A DNA stretch of 62,205 nt from CAZYVA01 sp964650695 (GCA_964650695.1 CAZYVA010000003.1:1-62205); one strand, 5' to 3'; counted from the stretch's first letter, positions 48,363-56,915 are shown. Program-made: numbers and translations. The notes: generated from the letters alone by a model not told the origin.

Positions 48363-49133
48363 TCAATCCTGGCCCGCCAGGGAAATCACATCCGACATCT
48401 CATAGCGCCCCGCCGTTTTCCCGGCAAGGAATTTCGCCGCTTCCATAGCCCCTTTCGCAAAAATACTCCTCGAATACGCCCGGTGCTGAAACTCAATCAC
48501 TTCATCCGTACCCGCAAAAATCACCTCATGGTCGCCCACGATCGTGCCGCCGCGCACCGCGGATATCCCCAGTTCTTTCGCATCCCGTCTCTTTCGCACA
48601 CCGCTCCTGTCATAGACATATTCCATCGTGCCGCCAGCCGCCTCATTGATAGAATCCGCCAGTGCAATCGCCGTGCCGCTCGGTGCGTCCAGTTTCTGGT
48701 TGTGATGTTTCTCAATAATCTCAACGTCATAGCCTGCCGGGCCCAAAATCTTTGCCGCGTCCTTCAAAAGCTTCAGCAAAAGATTGATCCCCAGGGACAT
48801 ATTCGCCGATTTCAGGACCGCCGTTTTTTTTGCGCTTTCTTCTACTTTGGCTAGCTGCGCCTCGGAAAGGCCGGTGGAGCACAAAACTACGGGAAGATGC
48901 TTTGCCGCACAATAATCCAAAAGGGCGTCCACGGCCAAAGCATTAGAAAAATCAATCGCTACATCCGCTTCCACCCCGCACTTCCCAATGCTTTCAAACA
49001 CTGGATATGTATTCGGGACCTCCGTGTAAGTATCCACGCCTGCCACAATCCCTACCGCTTCATCCTGTCTGGCCATCTCCGTGACAACACGGCCCATCCG
49101 GCCATTGCACCCATGTAATAATATGCGTACCAT
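48363..49133 (-). CDS. dapB: 4-hydroxy-tetrahydrodipicolinate reductase
   Basis: Reduces the DapA product in lysine/diaminopimelate and dipicolinate synthesis. The 256-residue protein has the NAD(P)H motif ILLHGCNGRMGRVV (residues 4-17), the catalytic EIIEKHHNQKLDAPSGTA (about 133-150) and GDHEVIFAGTDEVIEFQHRA. AAGGAGG precedes the ATG, directly preceded by the 49150-49193 hairpin. dapA lies upstream. Confidence 0.96.
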   Translation of the reverse strand: MVRILLHGCNGRMGRVVTEMARQDEAVGIVAGVDTYTEVPNTYPVFESIGKCGVEADVAIDFSNALAVDALLDYCAAKHLPVVLCSTGLSEAQLAKVEESAKKTAVLKSANMSLGINLLLKLLKDAAKILGPAGYDVEIIEKHHNQKLDAPSGTAIALADSINEAAGGTMEYVYDRSGVRKRRDAKELGISAVRGGTIVGDHEVIFAGTDEVIEFQHRAYSRSIFAKGAMEAAKFLAGKTAGRYEMSDVISLAGQD

Positions 49134-49149
49134 TTTTCCTCCTTAACTC

Positions 49150-49193
49150 GTACACCGAATCATAAAGAACCAGATACTTATGATTCGGTGTAC
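49150..49193. promoter_or_regulatory. Perfect inverted repeat between dapA and dapB
   Basis: 16-nt arms GTACACCGAATCATAA (49150-49165) and TTATGATTCGGTGTAC (49178-49193), 12-nt loop. It ends 17 nt before the dapB start codon, touching the ribosome binding site, and has no T-run. Confidence 0.75.
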
Positions 49194-49227
49194 CAAGAAT
49201 CCTTGCCGCCGCGCTTTTTCCGCGCTT

Positions 49228-50124
49228 TTAAGAAGTGTAAACCGGGATGCCAAAATCCCTCATCGCTTCCGCAAGGCTTTCCGTATGTTCCGGCGACAGC
49301 TCCGTCAATGGCATCCGGAGCGGGCCGCAGTCCATCCCTGCCAGGCTCATCGCCTTTTTGACCGGAATTGGGTTCACCTCGCAAAACAACTGGTCGATCA
49401 ATGGCAGCGCCTCCAACTGCAGCTTTCGGCTCCCCTCGATGTCCCCGGCAAAAAATTTCCCGCAAATATCATGCGTCTTCTGCGGAGCCACGTTCGATAA
49501 AACAGAAATCACACCCTTGGCCCCAAGAGCCAAAAGCGGTACAATCTGGTCGTCATTTCCGGAATACAAATCCACATTGCCATCGCAAAGCTGCATGATC
49601 TTCGCCACCTGGGAAATATTCCCGGAGGCTTCCTTCACCCCGACGATATTTTCCACATTTTTCACCAGCCCAGCCACGGTCGCCGGCTCAATGTTGCACC
49701 CAGTCCGGCTTGCCACGCTGTACATGATGATCGGGGCTTTCGCTTCTTTCGCCACCGCCGTATAATGCGCGGCCAGCCCCGCCTGCGTCGCTTTATTGTA
49801 GTACGGGGTCACGAGTAAAAGCCCATCCGCGCCATAGTCCGCCGCTTCCTTCGACAACTCAACCGCCGTGCGCGTACAGTTGGAACCCGTCCCGGCAATC
49901 ACCGGGATCCGTCCCTTCGCCCGGTCGATCGCAAACCGGACGCACGCCATATGCTCTTCCTCCGTCATCGTAGCGGATTCCCCTGTCGTGCCGCAGATGA
50001 TAATGCTGTCCGTACCATGGGTGCAATGATAATCAATCAGCTCATCCAGTTTATCATAATCAATACTTTCATCCTCATGAAATGGTGTGACGATCGCCAC
50101 GCCCGCTCCTGTGAAAACAGCCAT
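49228..50124 (-). CDS. dapA: 4-hydroxy-tetrahydrodipicolinate synthase
   Basis: Condenses pyruvate with aspartate semialdehyde, the first committed lysine/DAP step. The 298-residue (beta/alpha)8 aldolase has CGTTGESATMTEEEH (about 43-57), the LLVTPYYNKATQAG block (Tyr at about 108), the Schiff-base Lys in VGVKEASGN (about 162), and SGNDDQIVPLLALGAKGVIS. GGAGGGG precedes the ATG at 50124. Own promoter at 50170-50198. Confidence 0.96.
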   Translation of the reverse strand: MAVFTGAGVAIVTPFHEDESIDYDKLDELIDYHCTHGTDSIIICGTTGESATMTEEEHMACVRFAIDRAKGRIPVIAGTGSNCTRTAVELSKEAADYGADGLLLVTPYYNKATQAGLAAHYTAVAKEAKAPIIMYSVASRTGCNIEPATVAGLVKNVENIVGVKEASGNISQVAKIMQLCDGNVDLYSGNDDQIVPLLALGAKGVISVLSNVAPQKTHDICGKFFAGDIEGSRKLQLEALPLIDQLFCEVNPIPVKKAMSLAGMDCGPLRMPLTELSPEHTESLAEAMRDFGIPVYTS

Positions 50125-50169
50125 TTTTACCCCTCCTGCCACTGCTGGTTATTTCCTGCATTTGTTGAA

Positions 50170-50198
50170 ATTTTATCATTTCTATATCTTGATGTCAA
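50170..50198 (-). promoter_or_regulatory. Sigma-A-type promoter of dapA-dapB-fbp
   Basis: On the minus strand TTGACA (50193-50198), 17 nt, TAAAAT (50170-50175), 45 nt before the dapA start. No lysine riboswitch fits in this short leader. Confidence 0.8.
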
Positions 50199-50247
50199 CA
50201 GTGAGGATACGCCTGGCGCTCACCCTATGCAACGTGCGGAAACGGTG

Positions 50248-51273
50248 TTAAACGATAAGCATCGCATCCCCAAAACTAAAAAACCGATACCGTTCCTTCA
50301 CTGCTTCGTCATACGCTGCAAGCACATGTTCCCGTCCTGCCAGCGCGGACACGAGCATGATCAAGGTAGACTCCGGCAAATGGAAATTCGTGATCAGGCA
50401 ATCCAGCACTTTGAACCGGTATCCGGGATAAATAAAAATATCCGTCCAGCCGCTTTTTGCTTCCAGCCGTCCGGCCTCGTCTGCGGCGGACTCAATAGTC
50501 CTGCAGCTTGTAGTCCCCACACAGACCACGCGGCCGCCGCCGGATTTTGCCCGGTTGATTTTTGCCGCCGCATCCTCCCCAATCTGAAAAAACTCCGAAT
50601 GCATATGATGATCCGTGATCTCGTCCGCTTTCACTGGGCGGAACGTCCCCAGCCCCACATGAAGGGTGATACGCGCGATATCCACTCCTTTTTCCTCGAT
50701 AGCCTTTAAAAGCTCCGGAGTAAAATGAAGCCCGGCCGTCGGCGCCGCCGCCGAACCGTCGTGCTTTGCATATACAGTCTGGTAACGGGTTTTGTCCTTC
50801 AATTGGTGCTTGATATACGGCGGCAAAGGAATCTGCCCAAGCTTATCAAGAATCTCCTCGAAAATACCGTCATACATAAACCGCACAAGCCGGTTCCCTT
50901 CCTCGGCAACCCCCACGACCTCGCCCGTCAAAAGGTCGCCGCCAAAATGGATTTTTGCGCCGGTTTTTGCTTTTTTCCCAGGTTTCACCAGCGTTTCCCA
51001 TGTAGATTGATCTTTCCTTTTCAGCAATAAAACCTCAATCTTTGCGCCTGTTCCGTCCTTTGATCCAATCAGCCTTGCGGGGATGACCTTTGTGTCATTG
51101 ATGACAAGGCAGTCCCCCGGCTTTACATAATCAATGATCTCCCTGAAAATGTGATGTGAGACTTCCCCGGTCTTTTTATCCAGCACAAGAAGCCTGGAGC
51201 TGGAACGCTCTTTAATAGGATCCTGCGCGATCAGCTCCTCCGGTAATTGATAATAGAAATCCTGGCGTTTCAT
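50248..51273 (-). CDS. queA: S-adenosylmethionine:tRNA ribosyltransferase-isomerase
   Basis: Transfers the ribosyl part of SAM to preQ1 in tRNA, making epoxyqueuosine. The 341-residue protein has DFYYQLPEELIAQDPI at the N-terminus, SRLLVLDK, HDGSAAAPTAGLHFT (about 164-178), LHVGLGTFRPVK and TNFHLPESTLIMLVSA. The start at 51273 (MKRQDF) has GGGA 7 nt upstream. The upstream RDD gene ends 70 nt before. Confidence 0.96.
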   Translation of the reverse strand: MKRQDFYYQLPEELIAQDPIKERSSSRLLVLDKKTGEVSHHIFREIIDYVKPGDCLVINDTKVIPARLIGSKDGTGAKIEVLLLKRKDQSTWETLVKPGKKAKTGAKIHFGGDLLTGEVVGVAEEGNRLVRFMYDGIFEEILDKLGQIPLPPYIKHQLKDKTRYQTVYAKHDGSAAAPTAGLHFTPELLKAIEEKGVDIARITLHVGLGTFRPVKADEITDHHMHSEFFQIGEDAAAKINRAKSGGGRVVCVGTTSCRTIESAADEAGRLEAKSGWTDIFIYPGYRFKVLDCLITNFHLPESTLIMLVSALAGREHVLAAYDEAVKERYRFFSFGDAMLIV

Positions 51274-51343
51274 TTTTCTGTCCCTGCCCCCATTCCGAAA
51301 AACCGTAAGGGGATATAGATGTCCGGTCCCATGCCTTTCAATG

Positions 51344-52018
51344 CTACTCAAATGGGGAATCCCAGGGCATCGCTGTTTTTTGCCCGGAATTTTCCTGTGT
51401 TCCCGGAGTTTCCTCTTCCTGGTTTTGCCCTGCCTCCGTGTTCGCCGGCGTTTCCCCCCGGCTGGCCTGGTACGTCGGCACCTGTATGGGCATGACTACC
51501 TGTGTTTCATAAACCTTGATCTTCTTTGCGTACACCACTCTGGTATCGCAGAGGATATCATGCAGCCCTCGTTTTTCTTTGTCAACGCCAACCATCAGAT
51601 ACCCTATCCCCGCAACCACACTGCACAGAAACCGCCCCACCGTCTCCCGGTAAACCACAGTAAAGAAAGAAAGTTCCTCTCCTGGATCTGCACAGGTTAC
51701 TTCCAGGTTCATGGCCCTCTTCCCCAGCGTCGCGCCGGAAAAATAAGTAAACAAAACAAAGTACAATACTTTCAGAACATACAAGACAATGTCCTTGAAA
51801 TCATACTGGAAAATCAAATTGCCCCCTAAGGGTGTGCCGGACGCCATCCTCATGGCCGCCGAAAGGACCAGCCGGACAGCCAAAAGCACCACGAAGACAA
51901 AAACACTGTCGATCAGGTACGCCGCAGCCCTTGCCCAGAAACCTGCATATACGGATTCCATTTTACAGGAAATCTTCGGAGATGTGCCCAGGGCGGCATC
52001 ATTGTAATGATTCTGCAT
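51344..52018 (-). CDS. RDD-family membrane protein
   Basis: 224-residue protein with an RDD domain: the first membrane segment begins FWARAAAYLIDSVFVFVVLL (Arg-Asp residues give the family name), the second is near 78-98, and YLMVGVDKEKRGLHDILCDT (about 140-160) closes the domain. The C-terminal 45 residues are Glu/Gln/Thr-rich and unstructured. Function unknown; some RDD proteins act in osmotic or ion homeostasis. The start overlaps the sppA 3' end by 20 nt. Confidence 0.86.
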   Translation of the reverse strand: MQNHYNDAALGTSPKISCKMESVYAGFWARAAAYLIDSVFVFVVLLAVRLVLSAAMRMASGTPLGGNLIFQYDFKDIVLYVLKVLYFVLFTYFSGATLGKRAMNLEVTCADPGEELSFFTVVYRETVGRFLCSVVAGIGYLMVGVDKEKRGLHDILCDTRVVYAKKIKVYETQVVMPIQVPTYQASRGETPANTEAGQNQEEETPGTQENSGQKTAMPWDSPFE

Positions 52019-52994
52019 AATACATCAGCACCCCGCTTTCCATCTCTGCCGCGGTTTCCTTTAAAATCTGCGCCTCCGATTTCGGGACCAGCGCATTCGC
52101 TTTGGAAAAAAACTCTGCCAGGATGTTTGTCCCCGTTTCCGGCTGGTATAATTCACTCGTCCCCATCTCCTGGCACATGGTTCCCTGCATGTCCGCATAC
52201 AAGCTGATCTCATCCACCAGGCCATTCCCTACAGCCTGCTTTGCCGTATAGGTCCTTCCATCGGCAAGTTTCCTCACCTCATCCTCCGACATCTGCCTCC
52301 CCGCGGCAACCTTCGCCACAAAACCATCAAAACATTCATCCACCTGTTCCTGGTAGATTGCGATCTGTTCTTCTGTCATCTGGCTGCTGTCCTTATTTGC
52401 CCCACTGGTGATACTCACATAACGGATGCCCAATTTTTCATACAACCCTGTCATATCATATCCCGACATCACCACGCCGATGGATCCTGTGATTGTGTTC
52501 GGGTTTGCAAAAATCCGGTCTGCCGCCATTGATACCATATAACCGCCGGAGGCCGCATAATGCGCCATATAACCCCAAATCGGGCGGCCGGTATTTTCTT
52601 TATATTCCATCAGCTTTAGATACAGTTCCTCCGATTCGTAAACCGTCCCGCCCGGAGAATCTACATAAAGGAGGATTGCCTGGTTGTGGCTATCATCCAT
52701 CAGGCGGTCTATATATTCCAACGTCGAAGTGTGCTGATAGGAATCGCCACCCTCAAAATCCACTATATCCGTCTGTTCCTGGATCGTGCCGACCACATTC
52801 ACAACCGCGATATAATCACTGTCTGGCGGGTTAAAATCCCATCCCCCGGTCATCTCCAGTAAATCCCCTACTTTTTCTTCCACCGTTCCCTGCAGCATAT
52901 TCTGCGAATAGGTGTTCACCAGCACGCTCGCCGCGCCAACCGCGATAAAAAGTGCTGCCGCTGCAATCATCCCAATCCATTGTTTTCTCTTCAT
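51999..52994 (-). CDS. sppA: Signal peptide peptidase SppA (short form)
   Basis: Membrane-anchored serine protease (S49 family) degrading leftover signal peptides. In 331 residues: N-terminal membrane anchor (about 7-28), VVGTIQEQTD, LYVDSPGGTVYESEELYLKL (about 104-123), catalytic Ser in AASGGYMVSMAADRI (about 150) and TITGSIGVVMSG; the general-base Lys is probably in TSGANKDSS. The start at 52994 (MKRKQW) is preferred over one 11 codons upstream. It lies between pheT and the RDD gene. Confidence 0.92.
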   Translation of the reverse strand: MKRKQWIGMIAAAALFIAVGAASVLVNTYSQNMLQGTVEEKVGDLLEMTGGWDFNPPDSDYIAVVNVVGTIQEQTDIVDFEGGDSYQHTSTLEYIDRLMDDSHNQAILLYVDSPGGTVYESEELYLKLMEYKENTGRPIWGYMAHYAASGGYMVSMAADRIFANPNTITGSIGVVMSGYDMTGLYEKLGIRYVSITSGANKDSSQMTEEQIAIYQEQVDECFDGFVAKVAAGRQMSEDEVRKLADGRTYTAKQAVGNGLVDEISLYADMQGTMCQEMGTSELYQPETGTNILAEFFSKANALVPKSEAQILKETAAEMESGVLMYYAESLQ

Positions 52995-53035
52995 CTTTAT
53001 CCAAGCGCCTTTCTTTTTTAACCGCAAAACCCCGT

Positions 53036-55456
53036 TTATTTACGGAGCTCGATCCCGATCCCTTCCAGTGCTTTCAAAATCCGGCCCATCGCTTTCGACA
53101 CCTCCGCATCCTCCAGCGTCTTGTCCTTTGCGCGGAACACGATCGAATAAGCCATGGATTTGAAGCCCTCCTGGATCTGGGAACCCTCGTAGATATCAAA
53201 CAAGGAGTAGCTTTCCAGGTAAGCGCCGCCTTTTTGCGCAATGATCTCCTCCACCTGCCCGGCCAGGATCTGCTTCGGCATCACCATACTGATGTCGCGG
53301 TTTACGGACGGATATTTCGCAATGCCTGTATATTTCCGGTCAAAGGTCGCCCGCTCCACGATCTGCGGCATATCCACCACCGCAATATAAGCCCTTGCGC
53401 CGATTCCGTAAGTATCAGCGACATCCGGATGTACTTCTCCCAGATATCCAATGACATTTCCATCATAAACCACATTGGCCTGCCGCCCCGGATGGAAGAA
53501 TGGTTTCCCGGCTTCCGGGTCATACAGCCGCTTCCCGCCAAGCCCGGCCTTGTCAAAAAACTCCTCCAGCACGCCTTTCAGGAAAAAGAAATCCCCTTCC
53601 CCGTACATGCCCAGGGTGAACTGCATCCTTTCATCCGGAAGCTCTCTGAGCGGAAGCTCCTTCGGAAGATAAATATTCCCCAGTTCATAAAGCCTGACGT
53701 CTTTATTCCTACGGTTATAATTTGTCGCCAGGGAAACAAGCATACCGTTTAATGTGCTGGTACGCATAATGCTGTAATCCTCCCCCAGCGGGTTCATAAT
53801 CCCTATCGCCCGGCGCAAGGGGGAATCCTCCGCGATCCTGAGCTTATCAAAGACTTTCGGGCTTTCAAAAGAAAATGTCATGCCCTGGCTGAAGCCGCAG
53901 AATTCCGCGACATCCTTCGCAATCCCTTCAATCCGCAGCTTAAAGGAAAGTTTCCCTGTCGTCGCCTCCCCTCTTGGAAGGGTAGTCGGGATATTATCAT
54001 ACCCATAGAACCTGGCTGCTTCCTCCGCCAAATCCGCCAGACAGGACAAATCCTGCCGGAACGTCGGGGCAACCACTTCCTTTGCCACCTCATCATACTC
54101 TAAATCGATTTTCCTGAAATAGGACAGCATCGTTTCCTCCGGAATATCCGTCCCAAGTAAAGCATTGATAGCATCCGCGTCAAACGGTATCCTTACCGGT
54201 TCCCTTTTCTTCGGGTAAACGTCCACGATCCCACCGACTACTTCGCCACAGCCAAGCTCTTCCACTAACTGGCAGGCACGGTTCATGGCCGCCTCGGCAT
54301 TGTTCGGATCCAGCCCTTTCTCAAACTTCCCGGACGCATCGGTGCGAAGCCCCGTTCTTTTACTGGATTTACGGATATTTGCACCGTCAAAGCATGCCGC
54401 CTCAAACAACATCGTTGTGACATTGTCGGTGATCATGGAATTTTCACCGCCCATGATCCCGGCAATCCCGACCGATTTCTCCCCATCGCAGATCATCAGC
54501 ACATTCTCATCCATCTGCCGTTCCTGGCCGTCCAGCGTGACAAATTTTTCGCCTTCCCCGGCCCTGCGGACGATAATCTCCCGTCCGGCAATCCGATCCA
54601 GGTCATAGGCATGCATCGGCTGCCCGTACTCCTCCATGACATAATTCGTGATATCGACCAGGTTGTTGATGGGACGGATACCCACAGAGGAAAGCCTTCT
54701 CTGCATCCATTTTGGGGAGGGGCCGATTTTGATGTTCTTCACGACCCTCGCCGTATACCTTGGGCAAAGATCCGTGTCTTTCACCGACACTTTAATGAAA
54801 TCATGGACATCCTCACGATTCCCCGTTACCGGGACTTCCGGAGGGGCAAACGTTTTCCCAAACGCAGCGGCGGCCTCCCTTGCGATCCCAAGCACGCTGA
54901 AGCAATCCGCGCGGTTGGACGTGATTTCATATTCAAAAACCACATCGTCCAGCCCCAGTGCTTCTACTGCGCTTTCACCTTCCTGTACATCGTCATCGAA
55001 AATATAGATGCCATCCTCCGGGGCTTCCGGGTACATATCGCGGCCAGAACCCATCTCCTCGATGGAACACATCATACCATTGCTTACTATGCCGCGGATT
55101 TTCCCTTTCTTGATTTTCACGCCGCCGGCCACACGCTGCCCCGGCTCATGGCCTCCCGCCACCCGGCCTCCGGCCAATACGACCGGAACCTTGTCCCCTT
55201 CCTTGACATTCGTCGCGCCGGTCACAATCTGGATCATCTCCGCGCCGATGTCAACCTGGCAGACGATCAGCCTGTCCGCGTCCGGATGCCTTTCAATTTT
55301 ATCAATCCGCCCAACCACGATCCTGTCGAGGTCAGCGTCCATCTTTTCATACCCTTCCACTTTGGTCCCAGATAGCGTCATCACGTCAGTATACTCCTGC
55401 GCCGACACATCCAAATCCGGGACATATGCCTTTATCCATGATAATGAAGTCTTCAT
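53036..55456 (-). CDS. pheT: Phenylalanyl-tRNA synthetase beta subunit
   Basis: Beta subunit of the (alpha-beta)2 enzyme charging tRNA-Phe. In 806 residues: EMAP/tRNA-binding domain (about 38-150, RHPDADRLIVCQVDIG), B3/B4 editing domain (about 215-390), B5 domain (about 405-475), catalytic-like core, and a C-terminal FDX-ACB domain (about 712-806, YPSVNRDISMVMPKQ). ATG at 55456 (MKTSLSWIKAYV) follows GGAGAA. It is separated from pheS by an unusual 198-nt gap containing two R5 hairpins. Confidence 0.97.
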   Translation of the reverse strand: MKTSLSWIKAYVPDLDVSAQEYTDVMTLSGTKVEGYEKMDADLDRIVVGRIDKIERHPDADRLIVCQVDIGAEMIQIVTGATNVKEGDKVPVVLAGGRVAGGHEPGQRVAGGVKIKKGKIRGIVSNGMMCSIEEMGSGRDMYPEAPEDGIYIFDDDVQEGESAVEALGLDDVVFEYEITSNRADCFSVLGIAREAAAAFGKTFAPPEVPVTGNREDVHDFIKVSVKDTDLCPRYTARVVKNIKIGPSPKWMQRRLSSVGIRPINNLVDITNYVMEEYGQPMHAYDLDRIAGREIIVRRAGEGEKFVTLDGQERQMDENVLMICDGEKSVGIAGIMGGENSMITDNVTTMLFEAACFDGANIRKSSKRTGLRTDASGKFEKGLDPNNAEAAMNRACQLVEELGCGEVVGGIVDVYPKKREPVRIPFDADAINALLGTDIPEETMLSYFRKIDLEYDEVAKEVVAPTFRQDLSCLADLAEEAARFYGYDNIPTTLPRGEATTGKLSFKLRIEGIAKDVAEFCGFSQGMTFSFESPKVFDKLRIAEDSPLRRAIGIMNPLGEDYSIMRTSTLNGMLVSLATNYNRRNKDVRLYELGNIYLPKELPLRELPDERMQFTLGMYGEGDFFFLKGVLEEFFDKAGLGGKRLYDPEAGKPFFHPGRQANVVYDGNVIGYLGEVHPDVADTYGIGARAYIAVVDMPQIVERATFDRKYTGIAKYPSVNRDISMVMPKQILAGQVEEIIAQKGGAYLESYSLFDIYEGSQIQEGFKSMAYSIVFRAKDKTLEDAEVSKAMGRILKALEGIGIELRK

Positions 55457-55474
55457 CAACGTTCTCCTTACTAT

Positions 55475-55521
55475 GAAACTTGCTTTGTCACGCCCGGCAG
55501 GGCGTGGGAAAGCTTAGTTGA
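55475..55521. repeat. R5 hairpin, copy nearest pheT
   Basis: 47 nt, identical to 55580-55626. GAAACTTGCTTTGTCACGCC then CGGCAGGGCGTG and GGAAAGCTTAGTTGA. Stem AACT..GCTTT..CACGCCC with GGGCGTG..AAAGC..AGTT, loop GGCA. Confidence 0.9.
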
Positions 55522-55525
55522 ATGT

Positions 55526-55572
55526 ACTCAGCGACACTTAGCAAGGTATTTCCGAGCTTAGTGACGCTGAGT
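55526..55572. repeat. Inverted repeat between the two R5 copies
   Basis: Arms ACTCAGCGACACTTA (55526-55540) and CTTAGTGACGCTGAGT (55557-55572) pair with two or three mismatches around a 16-nt loop. With the flanking R5 copies this makes three successive hairpins in the pheS-pheT junction. Confidence 0.75.
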
Positions 55573-55579
55573 TCCCTTG

Positions 55580-55626
55580 GAAACTTGCTTTGTCACGCCC
55601 GGCAGGGCGTGGGAAAGCTTAGTTGA
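55580..55626. repeat. R5 hairpin, copy nearest pheS
   Basis: Identical 47-nt copy of 55475-55521, 28 nt beyond the pheS stop. A diverged third copy is at 23463-23509. Confidence 0.9.
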
Positions 55627-55654
55627 CGCCAAGATGTCTATTTTTCTATGCCCG

Positions 55655-56674
55655 TTAGAATTGCTGCAGGAAACGGATATCGTTTTCATAAAGCAGCCGC
55701 ATATCATCGATTTCGTATTTTAAAAGCGCGATACGCTCCAACCCTACCCCGAAAGCGAACCCGGTATATGTATCCGGGTCGATGCCGCACATTTCCAGGA
55801 CATGCGGATGCACCATGCCGCAGCCGAGGATCTCGATCCAGCCGGAGCCTTTGCAGAAACGGCAGCCTTTCCCGCCGCACTTAAAGCAAGTGACATCCAT
55901 CTCCGCGCTTGGCTCTGTGAACGGGAAATGATGTGGGCGGAACTTCGTCTTTGTCTCCGCGCCAAACAATTCCCTTGCAAATACCTCCAGCGTCCCTTTC
56001 AGATCGGCAAACGAAATATTCTTATCGATCACCAGACCTTCAATCTGATGGAAAGACGGGGAATGAGTCGCATCCACTTCATCCGAACGGAATACCCGCC
56101 CCGGAGACAGGATACAGATGGGAAGCTCCCCTTTTTCCATGACGCGTGCCTGCACCGGGGAAGTCTGGGTACGCAGCACGATATCTTTATTGATATAAAA
56201 GGTATCCTGTTCATCCTTTGCCGGGTGGTCCGCAGGGATATTCAGCTTTTCAAAGTTGTAGAGGTCATACTCGATCTCTGGCCCTTCTACGACCTCATAG
56301 CCCATGCCGATAAAGATACGTTCCACTTCTTCCAGGGCGATCGTGTTCGGGTGCCGGTGGCCAATCCTGTTTTTCCTGGCCGGAAGGGTCACGTCAAGTA
56401 CCTCCCGTTTCATCCGCTCTTCACGGAGCGTCCGCTCCATCTTCACCTTGCTTTCTTCCAAGATACGTTCGATCTCTTTCCTTGTCTCATTCACAAGCTG
56501 CCCTGCTCTTGGACGTTCTTCCGGCGCAATGTCCTTCATCCCCTTTAAAAGGGCTGTCAGCTCACCTTTTTTCCCAAGGAACCGGATGCGTGCCTCATTG
56601 AGTTCTTCCGGCATATCCGCAGCCTCGATTGCCTTTATCGCCTCTTCCCTGATGTTTTGCAGTTTTTCCTTCAT
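55655..56674 (-). CDS. pheS: Phenylalanyl-tRNA synthetase alpha subunit
   Basis: Catalytic alpha subunit, class II synthetase. In 339 residues: N-terminal coiled coil (1-85), motif 1 region GHRHPNTIALEEVERIFIGM (about 109-128), motif 2 FRSDEVDATHSPSFHQIEGL (about 199-218), HHFPFTEPSAEMDV, and motif 3 GFAFGVGLERIALLKY. GGAGAGGAAGG precedes the ATG. The leader (from about 56821) carries a terminator-like hairpin overlapping a Phe-rich frame, then an R1 hairpin 34 nt before the start. Heads pheS-pheT-sppA-RDD-queA. Confidence 0.97.
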   Translation of the reverse strand: MKEKLQNIREEAIKAIEAADMPEELNEARIRFLGKKGELTALLKGMKDIAPEERPRAGQLVNETRKEIERILEESKVKMERTLREERMKREVLDVTLPARKNRIGHRHPNTIALEEVERIFIGMGYEVVEGPEIEYDLYNFEKLNIPADHPAKDEQDTFYINKDIVLRTQTSPVQARVMEKGELPICILSPGRVFRSDEVDATHSPSFHQIEGLVIDKNISFADLKGTLEVFARELFGAETKTKFRPHHFPFTEPSAEMDVTCFKCGGKGCRFCKGSGWIEILGCGMVHPHVLEMCGIDPDTYTGFAFGVGLERIALLKYEIDDMRLLYENDIRFLQQF

Positions 56675-56708
56675 GAATACCTTCCTCTCCTTTAAAGCTA
56701 TATATCTT

Positions 56709-56735
56709 GTAACTGTCCGGTACCTTCACAGTCAC
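56709..56735 (-). repeat. R1 hairpin copy upstream of pheS
   Basis: On the minus strand GTGACTGT, loop GAAGGTACCGG, ACAGTTAC (one G-T pair). 34 nt before the pheS start codon. Confidence 0.85.
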
Positions 56736-56743
56736 GTATATCT

Positions 56744-56800
56744 TCATTGGATAGATACAAAAAGTCCCTTTCCAAAGAAAGGGACGAAAAATCCAAACAC
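56744..56800 (-). promoter_or_regulatory. Putative phenylalanine attenuator: Phe-rich frame over an intrinsic terminator
   Basis: A perfect 9-bp stem GTCCCTTTC/GAAAGGGAC (56764-56785, 4-nt loop) followed on the minus strand by TTTTTGTAT lies in the pheS leader, about 35 nt after the predicted transcription start. A frame from GTG 56800 reads VFGFFVPFFGKGLFVSIQ and stop, with six Phe in 18 codons, overlapping the stem. This resembles the pheM leader of E. coli pheST in concept. No good ribosome binding site precedes the GTG, so translation is unproven; the terminator itself is clear. Confidence 0.5.
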
Positions 56801-56827
56801 GGTCGTCGCTTTTTTGCCGTCTGCTTC

Positions 56828-56855
56828 ATTGTAACACAAGAAAACTGGTTGTCAA
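56828..56855 (-). promoter_or_regulatory. Sigma-A-type promoter of pheST
   Basis: On the minus strand TTGACA (56850-56855), 16 nt, TACAAT (56828-56833). Confidence 0.72.
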
Positions 56856-56915
56856 GAGCGTGACATGGGGTTTATACCGGAAATCGTTACAATTCACAGC
56901 CATCACAGCAATCCC

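Noticed and set aside
50125..50247. Lysine riboswitch before dapA
   Set aside because: The promoter sits 45 nt from the start codon, leaving no room for the large riboswitch fold.
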